From the NCBI GenBank assembly GCA_028696815.1, contig JAQVGG010000002.1:26568-90567 (forward strand): 64,000 nucleotides of DNA, given 5' to 3'. Below are positions 22,658-32,312 of the stretch, piece after piece (the first letter of the stretch is position 1; each line of letters begins with the position of its first letter). The notes beneath the pieces were generated by a model. The model ran no database searches and was not told the origin of the DNA. It was given only the letters and a program-made list of their open reading frames with translations. Both the position numbers and the translations under genes were made by a program. The DNA is from Candidatus Altimarinota bacterium. GTDB taxonomy: Bacteria; Patescibacteriota; Gracilibacteria; BD1-5; UBA6164.

Positions 22658-23527
22658 ATGTCTAAAAAAATAGAAATATGTTTTTGTATAGATGATTGAT
22701 ATGTAAAGCACTGTTTAACAACAATTATTTCAATAGTTGAAAATAGTAAGAAAAATTACTATCTTTCTTTTAATATTTTAACTGACTACATTTCAATAGA
22801 TAAAAAAGAAATTATAAAAAATATTGAGAAAAAATATTGAATTTCTATAAAAGTTATTGAAATAGATAATAAAAAGTATGAAAATATAAACTTATGAAAG
22901 TATTGAAAATATATATTATATAGATTAGATTGCTGCAATTATATTGAAGCAGAGAAAATCTTATATCTTGATTCTGATACTATAATCTTATGAGATATAT
23001 CTGAAATATGGGATATTGAACTTTGAGAAAAAATTGTTTGAGCAGTACAACAAGATAAGCCTAATAGTTTTCCTTTAAGTATTGATTATTTTAACTCTTG
23101 ATTATTAATTATAAATAAAAACAATTGGTTAGAAAACAATGTAGCAAATAAAGTTATAGATTTTCTAAAATCAAATTGACATTATTGATGGCCTGATCAA
23201 GATGGATTAAATTTTGTTCTAAAAAATAATTGGATAAAATTACCTAGCGAATGGAATTGTTTAAATTTTTATAATAAAAAATTAAATACAAAATTATTCC
23301 ACTTTGCTTGACTTAAACCATGGAGATGGGAAAGCTTAAATCCTTACAATGTAGAATATTACAAATATTTATATAAAACCTGACTATATAATAAAACTGA
23401 CAAAATACATTATATCTGGAACAAAGCTATAAATATAATTCCATTATTCATAAGAATATTTATAGATAAAGTAATTTACCTAAATTTATATTATTTAAAA
23501 GAATACCTAAAGAAAAGATTATGATAA
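22658..23527 (+). CDS. GT8 family glycosyltransferase
   Basis: A 289-residue protein with the GT8 (LgtC/glycogenin-like) signature I-L-Y-L-D-S-D-T-I-I-L-G-D near residues 101-113, where D-S-D binds metal. Y-F-N-S-G-L-L-I-I-N, W-P-D-Q-D-G-L-N and F-H-F-A-G-L-K-P-W complete the family pattern. N-terminal C-F-C-I-D-D-G-Y-V-K-H is also typical. It transfers glucose or galactose with retention. Its last codons overlap the start of the next gene by seven bases. Confidence 0.92.
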
Positions 23528-24207
23528 TTTGAAATTGACTTATAGCAAAAGCCTTTAAATACTATGAATGGAACAATGATGTAATTATATTTGCATCAGG
23601 TGTTTCCAATTCTCAAAATAAAGATCTAAATGAATTTAAAAGAGAAATAGATTTATTAGAAAAATCTCTAAATGAAAATAAAGATAAACTTTTTATATAC
23701 ATAAGTTCATGCAGTATAGATGATGAAACATTGAAAGACTCATTATACGTAAAACATAAGATTAATGCTGAAAATATAATTAAAAGTTCTTGAAATAAGT
23801 ACTTAATTTTTAGAACTTCAAATCCTGTTTGATTTACAAAAAACCAAAATACCATACTAAACTTTCTGTACAATAAGATTATTAATAAAGAAAGCTTCAC
23901 TATTTGGAAAAATGCAAAAAGAAACTTAATTGATATTGAAGATTTATTTAATATATCAAAGGAAATAATAGATAATGCCATATATATAAATGATACTATA
24001 AACATAACTAATAAATTGTATTTCCCTATATTGGATATAGTAAAGAATTTTGAAAATATAACTTGAAAGAAAGCAATTTATGAAATTAAAGACTTATGAT
24101 GAACTCCAAAAATAGACACAAAAAAAATTGAGCCAATTATAAATAAAATATGAATTAACTTTAATTATAATTACCTAGAAAAGATTATAAAAAAATATTA
24201 TCAATAA
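23521..24207 (+). CDS. NAD-dependent epimerase/dehydratase-like SDR
   Basis: A 228-residue short SDR-like protein with an N-terminal I-I-G-N-G-L-I-A-K-A-F loop, A-S-G-V-S-N-S, I-S-S-C-S-I and Y-V-K-H-K (YxxxK). It is shorter than standard extended SDRs and lacks the long C-terminal sugar-binding domain, resembling the small NAD-epimerase proteins often seen inside polysaccharide loci. It presumably modifies a nucleotide sugar or a sugar acceptor. The start overlaps the GT8 end. Confidence 0.7.
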
Positions 24208-24218
24208 TTAAATTATAT

Positions 24219-25178
24219 ATGCTTGCAGAATACTTTACAAAAGTAATATTGAAATGAAATAATTTTCCATTTTTATTAAAAATAATCCTATTATTGATAG
24301 TTTTCAAAAGAAATATTTTATCAAAAAAGTATTGAAATTTTAAGAACTATGAAAACATTGAAAAAAATATAAAATATAATATAAATAAAGAAGCTTTTGA
24401 TTTTTCGAAAAGAAAAAATTGAATTTCATTATTTGCTAGATTGAAAAATTCAGCTGATTTACTTGAAATAGCAATAGAGAGTCATATAGATTTTTATGAT
24501 GAAATTATACTAGTAGATAATAACTCAATTGATAATACTAGAGAAATTTGCAAAAAGATGAGATATAAATATCCTGATAAAATAAAATACTATGAATATA
24601 ATGAAGAAGTTGTAACATATTGAGCCCCTAATCGGAATAAAATTCCTGAGAATTCAGTTCATAGTATGGTTTATTATTATAACTGGACATTATCAAAGAC
24701 TACATATAAATATGTTGCTAAACTAGATGATGATATAGTAGTTATGGATAAAAAATTAATTAAAGAAAAAACTAATTATATAAGAAAAAATTGAATTAAT
24801 TATTTACAAATTATTCCTCAAATAAATGTTCATATCTCAAAGTGAAAACTTGTGACACCTTTAAAGTGACCAACTTCAAATATATTACCATTAATTGCAT
24901 GAATATACTGTGATCACTGAATATTTCCTATATCAGAAAACACTTACTTTATAAAATGACCCCAAGTAGAAAGCTTTATTTTTCCTTTTAGGTATAGAAT
25001 CTCAAACTTAGGTTTTTTTCATCTAAAGTGATTAAAAAAGAAGTTATGAGCTTTTAATCAGAAATGAGAAGTAGCAAGAATTATCATGGATATAAATGAT
25101 AATTCTACTTATATTCCTCTACCTGAAGAATATAAAACTCAACTTGCAAAATGGGTTGATATTAAAGGCTATCAATAA
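24219..25178 (+). CDS. GT2 family glycosyltransferase with N-terminal hydrophobic segment
   Basis: A 319-residue protein. Residues 10-35 contain a hydrophobic stretch (P-F-L-L-K-I-I-L-L-L-I-V-F) that may attach it to the membrane. I-S-L-F-A-R-L-K-N-S-A-D, E-I-I-L-V-D-N-N-S-I-D-N-T and A-K-L-D-D-D-I-V-V-M (D-D-D metal site near residue 170) define the GT2 fold. It is the last plus-strand gene of the polysaccharide operon and its end overlaps the convergent GT4 gene by 17 bases, with no room for a separate terminator. Confidence 0.85.
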
Positions 25179-26310
25179 AGTTTTCCCATTTTGAAATAAT
25201 AATACTTTTATCAAACTCTTTAACTTTTATTAAGTTATTTTTAGATATTTTTTCTCTTATTTTAGTATTTAAGTACATATTTTCCATAGCTTTACACATT
25301 TCATCTATATCTCAATTAGTTATTAATATAGCATTATTTGTAACCTCAAATCCATCAGTATTTTTTCAAGATAGGATTTCAATAGGTCAACTAGGGCACT
25401 TTGTAGATATAATCGGAAGTCAAGCTACCATAGCTTCAATTAAAACTAATCAAAAGCCTTCAAATAAACTACTTAAAACAAAACAATCTGAATGCTTTAA
25501 AAAAGAAAACACATTTTCCTGTTTTCATAAAAAATAAATATCATCTTTTGAACTTAAATTACTTCTAAAGTTATTCAAATCTTCTCTTAATTCTCAGTCT
25601 CACAAAATAATAAGCTGAGATTTATTATATTTTTTATGAAAAACTTCAAAAGCATCTAAAAGAAGTCTTTGATTTTTTTGGGGTGTTAATCTTCAAATAT
25701 TTATAAAAGTAAATTTTCAATTTTTAAATATATTTTTATATTCTATTGGAAGATTTTCTTGTATTTTTTGTGAATTTTCCTCTAAATCTATTGAATTATA
25801 AATAAATTCAAGTTTTTCTTTCTTAAATCAATATTTATTTATAAATGTATTAAATTCTTCATTTGAGATTAAAACTATTTTATCATTCAAATTTAAAAAA
25901 AATCTAAGTAATAAATTTAGATATTTTGGCCAAATTCAAATAGTTGTATGAACTACAGCTATACTTTTTCATTTAAATCACAATAGTTTTACTAATCCTG
26001 AAATCATAAAAAAATAATCTCATTGTCAAATTAAAACATCAATTTTTTCCTTTTTACAAATTCTAGATACTTTGAAAGCATTTGTAAAAAGTGACCATAT
26101 TTTTTTAATTCAAAATCATAAAACAAATGGATTATTAAGTGTGATTATCTCTCATTTATAATCATTTTTTGGTCAAATATCTTCACTTAAAATATGATAA
26201 AATTCATATCATAAATCTGTTAATCATATACTTAAATTTGCTTGTACCTTTTCAACTCATCATCATACCTTTAAAAAGGCAAAAAGTGAAGCTACTTTCT
26301 TCTTTTTCAT
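25162..26310 (-). CDS. GT4 family glycosyltransferase (GT-B)
   Basis: A 382-residue GT-B protein. N-terminal A-F-L-K-V-G-G-G-V-E-K-V-Q-A-N is the acceptor-side glycine loop. The C-domain has F-I-N-I-G-R-L-T-P-Q-K-N near residue 210 and S-S-L-F-E-G-F-G-L-V-L-I-E-A-M near residue 303, with the E-x7-E nucleotide-sugar motif. It is convergent with the polysaccharide operon and overlaps its end. The minus-strand gene at 26310-27512 overlaps its start by TAATG, so the two GT4 genes form a two-gene operon feeding the same surface glycan. Confidence 0.9.
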
Positions 26311-27512
26311 TATTTTACTAAATTATATAACTTTAAAATATTATTCTCCCGAGAAAACTTATTTTTTATTTCCTCAAAACTAACTCACTTTAACTTACTA
26401 TAATTTTCAACTGCATATATTAAATTCTTCTTTAATTCTTTTTCATCTCATGCTTTAAATAAGATTAAATCTTTATGATTTGTTATCTCTTTTGTTCATC
26501 ATACATCAGTTGCTACAACTACATTTTTTGTAAGAAGTCATTCTATAACCGTTGTTGGCATTCATTCTGAAAAGCTTGGATTAACAAGTATACAATTATG
26601 TTTACTTAAAAAATCAAATACAAATTCTCTATTTTTATATCATAGAAAATGTATATTTTTTCATTTACTTTTTTCTTCTAGTTTTATTTTTTCCTCACCA
26701 TCTCAAATAATAATTAATTTATTATTTATTCTTGAACTAATATACGCATCTATTAGATTAGAAACTCATTTTAAAAAGACTAATCTTCATATATAAACTA
26801 TTTGTACATCATCGTTTTTTTCTTCTAGGTTATACAGAAAATCAAGTCATCTATAAAACACACTTATTTCTCTTTTTATAAATTTATTTAATATAAATTC
26901 TTTTGAGACTTTACTTATCGCTAGCACTCTATCAGCTTTTTTAAATACCCATTTTCATATAGTTTTATCATAAATAATAGATATATATGATTTTAACTTG
27001 CTTGATAATAAAACATAACTACTACCATGTTCTATATGTATCCATTTTATTCTATTATATTCCCTCTCCTTGCTAGGGAGAGGGTTAGGGTGAGGGCTTC
27101 TTGCAGATAATCATCCGATAAAACTAGTTAAAAAAAATCTAGTATGAGTTATAACTCTCCAATAATTTTTATTGTCTCCAATTTTTTGTTTTAAATATTT
27201 TTTAATTATTTTGTACTCTTTTGACCAAATCTTGTAAACTGGGAAATTATTTATTATCTCTATACTTGGAACTACAAGTACTTCGCAATCATCTTTTTTA
27301 TATCAAATTATTTCTCAATCAAAAATAATTTTTTCTATACTCCCATAATTTAAAAATAGTTCCTGTTCAAAATCAGTAACTACATTTATAAACTCTCAAA
27401 AATCATTTTTTGTCCAATTTTGTCCTATTTCCTCTCAAACAGTTTCCACTCATCATCTATGAGGCGGAAAGTATGGCATAAACTGAATAATGTTTATTTT
27501 ATTTTTACTCAA
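26310..27512 (-). CDS. GT4 family glycosyltransferase carrying an in-frame palindromic-element insertion
   Basis: A 400-residue protein when a TTG at 27512 is taken as start, giving a normal N-terminus I-N-I-I-Q-F-M-P-Y-F-P-P-H-R-G-G-V-E-T. The first ATG (27479) would cut off the first strand of the GT-B fold, so TTG is preferred. The C-domain has V-Y-I-G-R-L, and N-P-S-F-S-E-G-M-P-T-T-V-I-E-G with the E-x7-E motif. Near residues 138-151 a S-P-H-P-N-P-L-P-S-K-E-R-E insertion is encoded by a palindromic repeat (27061-27098); it stays in frame and falls between the N- and C-domain parts. Confidence 0.82.
27061..27098. repeat. CCCTCTCC...GGAGAGGG palindromic element in GT4 gene
   Basis: CCCTCTCC (27062-27069), TTGCTAG loop, GGAGAGGG (27077-27084) then TTAGGGTGAGGG. 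Read on the minus strand it encodes P-H-P-N-P-L-P-S-K-E. Related elements are in galE and recG and bound the DUF559 gene at 37 kb. Confidence 0.85.
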
Positions 27513-27602
27513 AAATTTGCAATAAATAAATAAATAAATATAATATATATACTATCAAAGATTAAATCTTTGGACTACTTAAGTAATTAAGTAGAGAACT
27601 GG

Positions 27603-27644
27603 AAAAATAGAGCAATATTTTAAATATTTCTCTATTTTTTTATT
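27603..27644. terminator. Hairpin terminator at the mazF end
   Basis: AAAAATAGAG-C-AATATTT, short loop, AAATATT-TCTCTATTTTTTT; the stem overlaps the MazF-like stop codon and has A/T tracts on both sides, so it can work in both directions. Confidence 0.65.
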
Positions 27645-28111
27645 CAAAAAATTAACTTTAACTTATTATCTATATCTGTAAAATCATTTATTTTTCAAAC
27701 TCTATCTAATAATCTTTTTTTCGAAACTTGTCTAATTCAAGAAAAATCAATTATTGAGTCTTCATTTAAATTATTATCACTAGTTGCTTCTAAAAATAAT
27801 TGAAAATTATTAATATTCTTTCAATTAAAAGATTTTAAAGGAACAATAATAATTGTATTTCAAAAATTTGATTTTTTAATACTTATAACTAAACAAGGTC
27901 TTGTTTTATTTAATTCACTTCAAATATTTTGTCATAATTCGACATAATATATATCTCATTTATTTATCTTTAAATTTGGTGTTTTTTTATTAAAATGAGT
28001 ATTTATTTTTTCATAAAACCATCTTAAAAAATGAGATAAAAATTCATTATTTATATCACTTTTTAAACTTTCTACTAAATTTTTAAACCTATTTATTTTT
28101 TTATCAAACAT
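27632..28111 (-). CDS. MazF/PemK-family endoribonuclease toxin
   Basis: A 159-residue protein. From about residue 49, K-G-D-I-Y-Y-V-E-L-G-Q-N-I-G-S-E-L-N-K-T-R-P-C-L-V-I-S is the MazF/PemK core with the conserved R-P substrate strand, followed by N-T-I-I-I-V-P-L-K-S and D-S-I-I-D-F-S-G-I-R-Q-V-S. A 45-residue N-terminal helical extension precedes it, which could substitute for or bind an antitoxin. No antitoxin gene is seen next to it; the 312 bases upstream hold none. It cleaves mRNA if active. Confidence 0.82.
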
Positions 28112-28423
28112 ACTTATTGTTATACACTATCTGAATAATATACTAATATTTTCATTTTATGAAAGATAGTTCACTAAAATATAGAAGTATATTACATAAA
28201 ACTATTTATCATAGTTTATTTTATTTCTTTAAGTTGTCTCTTTTTTCTACCAAAATATATAAAATTAATCTGTAAAAATCTTTTCTAAACCAATTTTAGC
28301 TTAATCAAAACCAAAAATAGTATATGAATAAATAATATATTTACAAAGAAAAATTCAAAAAGTTTTGATTAATTTTAGAAAATGTATATACTGTAAGTAA
28401 TGTATTTTAATTACTTCTAGTAT
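28112..28423. other. Divergent intergenic region between mazF and abiEi
   Basis: 312 bases without an open gene. It contains an inverted repeat TTAATCAAAAC (28301-28311) and GTTTTGATTAA (28362-28372), and the AbiE operator at 28386-28425. Both flanking genes are toxin-antitoxin type and are transcribed away from here, so this is their shared control region. Confidence 0.55.
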
Positions 28424-28425
28424 AT
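28386..28425 (+). promoter_or_regulatory. Inverted-repeat operator overlapping the abiEi start
   Basis: ATATACTGTAAGTAA (28386-28400) and TTACTTCTAGTATAT (28411-28425) are inverted repeats with two mismatches, the right arm reaching into the start codon region. AbiEi antitoxins are known to repress their own promoter by binding inverted repeats, so this is a plausible autoregulatory operator. Confidence 0.55.
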
Positions 28426-28990
28426 GAATGTATTATTAAAACTATCTCAATCAAAAAATACAGTCTTTAGTTTTGATGAACTGCAAGATATTTTTTGAAT
28501 AGAAAACAAACAAGTATTTAAAAATAAACTTTCAAGTTATGTAAAAAAATGAATACTTGAAAGAATAAGTAAGTGAATATATAGCTTAAAAGACAAAAAA
28601 ATAGATAGATTTGAACTAGCAAACAAAATATATTCTCCTAGTTATATATCTTTTTTTACAGCACTATATCATCACTGAATCATATTTCAGTATGAAAATG
28701 ATGTATACCTAGCTTATAAAAAATCAGATATTAAGAAAATAGCTGATTTTGATATAAAGTTAAAATGTCTAAAAAAAGATATTTTATTAAATCCAACATG
28801 AATAGTTAATAATTGAACTTACTCAATAGCATGAGCAGAAAGAGCTTTTTTAGATACTATATATTTATACTGAGATATATATTTTGATAATTTAGATAAG
28901 ATTGATTATGAAAAAGTATTAGAACTACTAGATATTTACAAAAAGAAAAGCTTAGAAAAAAAAGTTAAATCTTATTTTGATAAATATTAA
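28424..28990 (+). CDS. abiEi: AbiEi-like transcriptional regulator/antitoxin
   Basis: A 188-residue protein. The N-terminus (S-Q-S-K-N-T-V-F-S-F-D-E-L through S-S-Y-V-K-K-G-I-L-E-R-I-S-K-G-I-Y-S-L) is the winged-helix domain of AbiEi, and the C-domain has P-S-Y-I-S-F-F-T-A-L-Y-H-H-G and A-G-A-E-R-A-F-L-D. It is the antitoxin of the type IV toxin-antitoxin system AbiE, a phage abortive-infection system. The AbiEii toxin gene follows after four bases. An inverted repeat at its start supports autoregulation. The ATG at 28424 is used; a shift of 4 bases is out of frame. Confidence 0.85.
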
Positions 28991-28994
28991 TTAT

Positions 28995-29696
28995 ATGAAC
29001 GCTATTATAACAAAGCTTGATAAACAGAAACATAAATTAATAATTATGTCTTTATTGCTTGATATATCAAAAGATGAATTACTTAAAAAATCTTTAATAT
29101 TTAAATGATGAACAAGCTTATTTTTATTATATAATTTAGATAGATTTTCTACAGATTTAGACTTTGATTTTGAAGAAAGAATAAATAAAGAAGATATCTT
29201 AAACAGATTAAAAGATATTTGAAGTAAATACTGAGAAATAAAAGATAGTTTTATAAAAAGAAATACTATATTTTTACTCTTATCATATGGTGATATAGAT
29301 CATAATATTAAAATAGAAATCTCTACTAGGTGAGTTAGTTGAGAGTATAGTATAAAAAGTTTTATGTGAATAGAACTAAAAGTTTTAAATATAGACTATA
29401 TAACTGCAAATAAATTTATAGCTTTAACATCTAGGTCAAAGCTAGCAAATAGAGATATATATGATATCCACTTTATACTAAAAAATAACTTAGATATAAA
29501 TAAAGAATATATAGAAAAAATAAGTTCTAAAACCTTTGAAGAGTACATAAAATATATGATTTGTTTTTTAGAAAAACTATGAAATAAGTACAATATACTT
29601 GATTGACTATGAACTACTCTAGATGAAAAACAAAAAGCTTTTGTGAAAAATAATTTACTTAATGAAACTATATTTCTACTATATAGTTTGATCTAA
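28995..29696 (+). CDS. abiEii: AbiEii/AbiGii-type nucleotidyltransferase toxin
   Basis: A 233-residue nucleotidyltransferase. F-K-G-G-T-S-L-F-L-L-Y near residues 36-46 and R-F-S-T-D-L-D-F-D near residues 50-58 form the GGTS and D-x-D catalytic motifs, with R-D-I-Y-D-I near residue 160 as the conserved fourth motif. AbiEii toxins transfer nucleotides (for example to tRNA) and arrest growth on phage infection. Together with abiEi it makes a complete and probably functional AbiE pair. A hairpin terminator directly follows. Confidence 0.9.
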
Positions 29697-29735
29697 AAAA
29701 AATACTTTACAACAAATATTGTAAAGTATTTTTTT
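29697..29735. terminator. Bidirectional terminator between abiEii and galE
   Basis: AAAAATACTTTACAA, loop CAAAT, ATTGTAAAGTATTTTTTT, located between two convergent genes. Confidence 0.85.
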
Positions 29736-30804
29736 ACTTATTATAAAACTTCCAACTATTTCTCAAACTATCCTCTAAAGAAGTAGTAGCTTCCCAATCT
29801 AGGATAGATTTTGCTTTACTTGGATTACAATACACTTCACCTAAATCTCCCTCTCTTCTTGGAGCTATCTCATATGTTATATCTTTTCCAGTAACCTTTT
29901 TAGCAGCTTCCACCATCTCCAAAACTGAAACTCATCTACCTACTCACAGATTAAAGTTATCTATAAATCCTTTTGTAGCTATCCTTTCTCCCTCTGGGGG
30001 AAAGTTAGATAGGGGGATATTTTCAAGTAATTCATAAGCTTTTAAATGTCCATCTATCAAATCAACTACATCTATATAGTCCCTAACTCAAGTTCCATCT
30101 ACTGTATCATAATCATCTCAAAAAACTCTTAACTTTTTAAGTTCTCCTGTTGCTACTTTCATAATATACGGAAGCAAATTATTTGGAATACCATCTGGAT
30201 CCTCTCATATATATCAACTCTCATGTGCTCCTATAGGATTAAAATACCTCAAGTTTATAACATTGAATCCAGCAAATTTTGATAAATCAGTAAGTATAAC
30301 TTCAAGCAAAAATTTTGTAGTACCATAAGGGTTTGATGTATTTCAAGTCACAAAATCTTCTTTAATTCAACTTTGTGCTTGCTCCCTCTCCTTCAAAGGA
30401 GAGGGTTGGGGTGAGGTATAGACTGTAGCACTACTTGAAAATATGATATTTCTCACTCAATAATCTTTCATAAGTTCAAATAGTCTGATACTTCAAACTA
30501 TATTATTATCAAAATATTCAAGGGGTTTTTCACAAGATTCTCATACAGCCTTTAATCAAGCAAAATGTACAACTCAATCAAAATCATATTTTCTAAATAC
30601 ATCTTCTAGTTTAGTTTTATCTCTCAAATCAACTTCAAAAAAATCAGGTCTATAACCAATTATTTTTTCTATACCATCGATAGTTTTTAGACTAGAGTTT
30701 GACAAGTTATCAACTATAACAGTTTTATAACCTGCTTGTTCAAAAGCAACTACTGCGTGAGAACCAATATATCCAGTTCCTCCTGTAATAAGTATTGTCT
30801 TCAT
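29734..30804 (-). CDS. galE: UDP-glucose 4-epimerase with two in-frame element insertions
   Basis: A 356-residue SDR. I-T-G-G-T-G-Y-I-G-S-H N-terminal loop, F-S-S-S-A-T-V-Y near residues 121-128, N-P-Y-G-T-T-K (YxxxK) and G-D-L-G-E-V-Y-C-N-P-S-K-A near the C-terminus match GalE. Two extra peptides break the normal sequence: [12 protein letters not shown] after S-A-T-V-Y, and I-P-L-S-N-F-P-P-E-G-E-R near residues 259-270. Both come from G+C-rich palindromic elements. GalE would supply UDP-galactose for the GT6/GT8 enzymes. The first insertion is close to the active site, so activity is plausible but should not be assumed. Confidence 0.92.
29988..30022. repeat. Palindromic element in galE (C-terminal copy)
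   Basis: CTTTCTCCCTCTGGGGGAAAGTTAGATAGGGGG; on the minus strand it encodes P-L-S-N-F-P-P-E-G-E-R, a different version of the same class of coding palindromes. Confidence 0.7.
30382..30419. repeat. Palindromic element in galE (active-site copy)
   Basis: CTCCCTCTCCTTCAAAGGAG followed by AGGGTTGGGGTGAGGT; stem CCCTCTCCTT/AAGGAGAGGG. Encodes S-P-Q-P-S-P-L-K-E-R-E on the minus strand. Confidence 0.85.
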
Positions 30805-31832
30805 TATCTAAAAAATTTATTCCATATAATCCTAAGAGCTATAGATATAGCATTTGAACTTGATTGTCATTTTGCTAAACTATAGTCTGTATACTTTATA
30901 GTAACTGGTATTTCTTTATACATTATCTTTTCCTTCGCTATTATATCAAGTATTTCAGATGCATGTCACATACCATCAATTGTAATCCTTATCTTATCTA
31001 AAGCTTTTCTTTTGATAACTCTAAATCCGTTATGAGTATCAGTAAGATTTATCTGACTTATAAAAAAAGTAAAAAGTATTCAAAGTTTAAGAATTATCTT
31101 TCTTGTAAGTGGTATTCAAACTTTTTTCTTTCAAAGAAACCTACTTCATAAAAGTACTTCAACATCTTCATGTTTATGTAAATATTTTTCAAATTCTTTT
31201 AGATCTTCTAAACTATGTTGCCCGTCAGCATCAAAAGTAATTACATAATCCACTTTACCATATCTTCTTACATATTCAAATCAAGTTTCAAGTGCTGCTC
31301 ATTGACCTCTGTTTTTAAAATGATTAAGTACGATGATATCTTCTGAAAGTTTTTTTATTCTAGTTCTCGAATCATCTTTTGATCCATCATTTACAACTAT
31401 GATATTTTTATAACCATGTTCTATTATATTTTTCAAAGTGCTCATGATAACCTTTCCTTCATTATATGACGGTATGATAAAAACTTCTTTTCACTCTATC
31501 TCCTTTTTAGGACTATTTTCTATAGCTAATTCTCTAACAAGCTCAGTTATATCATCTTTATTTTCCACATGTTTTGAAAGAAGTAATAGTACAAAATACA
31601 AAAGAAATATAATAGAAGCATATACAAGTACATCCGCTCATCTAGCAATTCAAAAAACTGCTCCTATAGCATTTAATATACCAGGGAAAAATGTAAAAAC
31701 TAGAAGTCAAATTCAGATTCATAAAAACACCAAAAGATGCAAAGCATTAAACTTCTGTTTTTTTGAAACATCAAGAGCGATTATCAAAATAATCACTCCT
31801 GAAATGATAAAGAAAAATTGTAATAGATTCAT
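30804..31832 (-). CDS. DUF2304-GT2 fusion glycosyltransferase
   Basis: A 342-residue protein. The first about 110 residues hold three hydrophobic segments (F-F-F-I-I-S-G-V-I-I-L-I-I-A and following) with the layout of DUF2304 small membrane proteins. From about residue 120, V-F-I-I-P-S-Y-N-E-G, V-V-N-D-G-S-K-D-D, F-D-A-D-G-Q-H and S-R-F make a dolichol-phosphate-mannose-synthase-like GT2 domain. In most bacteria DUF2304 and such a GT2 are separate neighbouring genes; here they are joined. It probably makes a polyprenyl-phosphate sugar. The stop/start junction with galE is TAATG. Confidence 0.82.
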
Positions 31833-31857
31833 GAGTTTTTTTATGTAAAATAAAAAA

Positions 31858-31906
31858 TCTAGTAACTAGTAGTTAGTAGCTAGTAACTAGTAATTCAGTA
31901 ATTAGT
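31858..31906. repeat. CTAGTAACTAGT-type repeat, left flank of four-helix-bundle gene
   Basis: Tandem near-copies of TAGTAACTAG and TAGTTAGTAGC next to the 3' end of the four-helix-bundle gene; matching repeats lie on its other side at 32278-32312. Confidence 0.75.
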
Positions 31907-32255
31907 TTATTTTTTTTATAAATCAAGTCAAAAGTTTTGATATATCTATAGATAAGTTATATAATTGTCTATAATTATCATCATCAATATATCATAATTC
32001 TTTTCATATACTTAGCATACTTCTAACTTCTCCACAAGATCATTTAGCTATGAATAAAAACTGTTTAAATTCTTTATTAGTCTGTCTTTCAAATCACTCA
32101 GCAATATTATTTGATATAGATATTCAAGCTCTCTGAATCTGATCTTTAAATCAATAATCCTTATTATCTTTAAATAACTTATAAATTATTACAGCTAATT
32201 CTTTAGACTTTTGCCAAGAAACTAAATCTTCAAAATCCATAACTCAATTACTCAT
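31902..32255 (-). CDS. four-helix-bundle protein (S23/IVP family)
   Basis: A 117-residue helical protein. F-E-D-L-V-S-W-Q-K-S-K-E-L-A-V near residues 8-22, then F-K-D-Q-I-Q-R-A-G-I-S-I-S-N-N-I-A-E-G-F-E-R is the signature of the four-helix-bundle (23S rRNA intervening-sequence) family. These small genes are found within rRNA insertions or scattered between short repeats; their function is unknown. It is enclosed by CTAGT-type repeats on both sides and is likely a small mobile unit. It sits 46 bases after the recG end on the same strand. Confidence 0.88.
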
Positions 32256-32277
32256 GTATAAAAGTTAAGCAAATAAA

Positions 32278-32312
32278 TTACTAGACACTAACCACTAGTC
32301 ACTAGTTACTAG
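32278..32312. repeat. CTAGTCACTAGTTACTAG-type repeat, right flank
   Basis: ACTAGACACTAACCACTAGT and CACTAGTTACTAG; the same unit as at 31858-31906. It runs into the recG stop codon: the last residues S-S-N and TAG of RecG are written by the repeat. Confidence 0.75.

Noticed and set aside
23613..24005. 130-codon minus-strand frame opposite the SDR gene
   Set aside because: Typical antisense hydrophobic shadow in AT-rich DNA; the plus-strand SDR fits the operon overlaps.
31438..31848. 136-codon plus-strand frame opposite the DUF2304-GT2 gene
   Set aside because: Antisense to hydrophobic codons; the minus-strand protein has clear GT2 motifs.
31858..32312. CTAGT repeats as a CRISPR or attachment site
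   Set aside because: Units are short, imperfect and without unique spacers; no integrase or cas gene is near.
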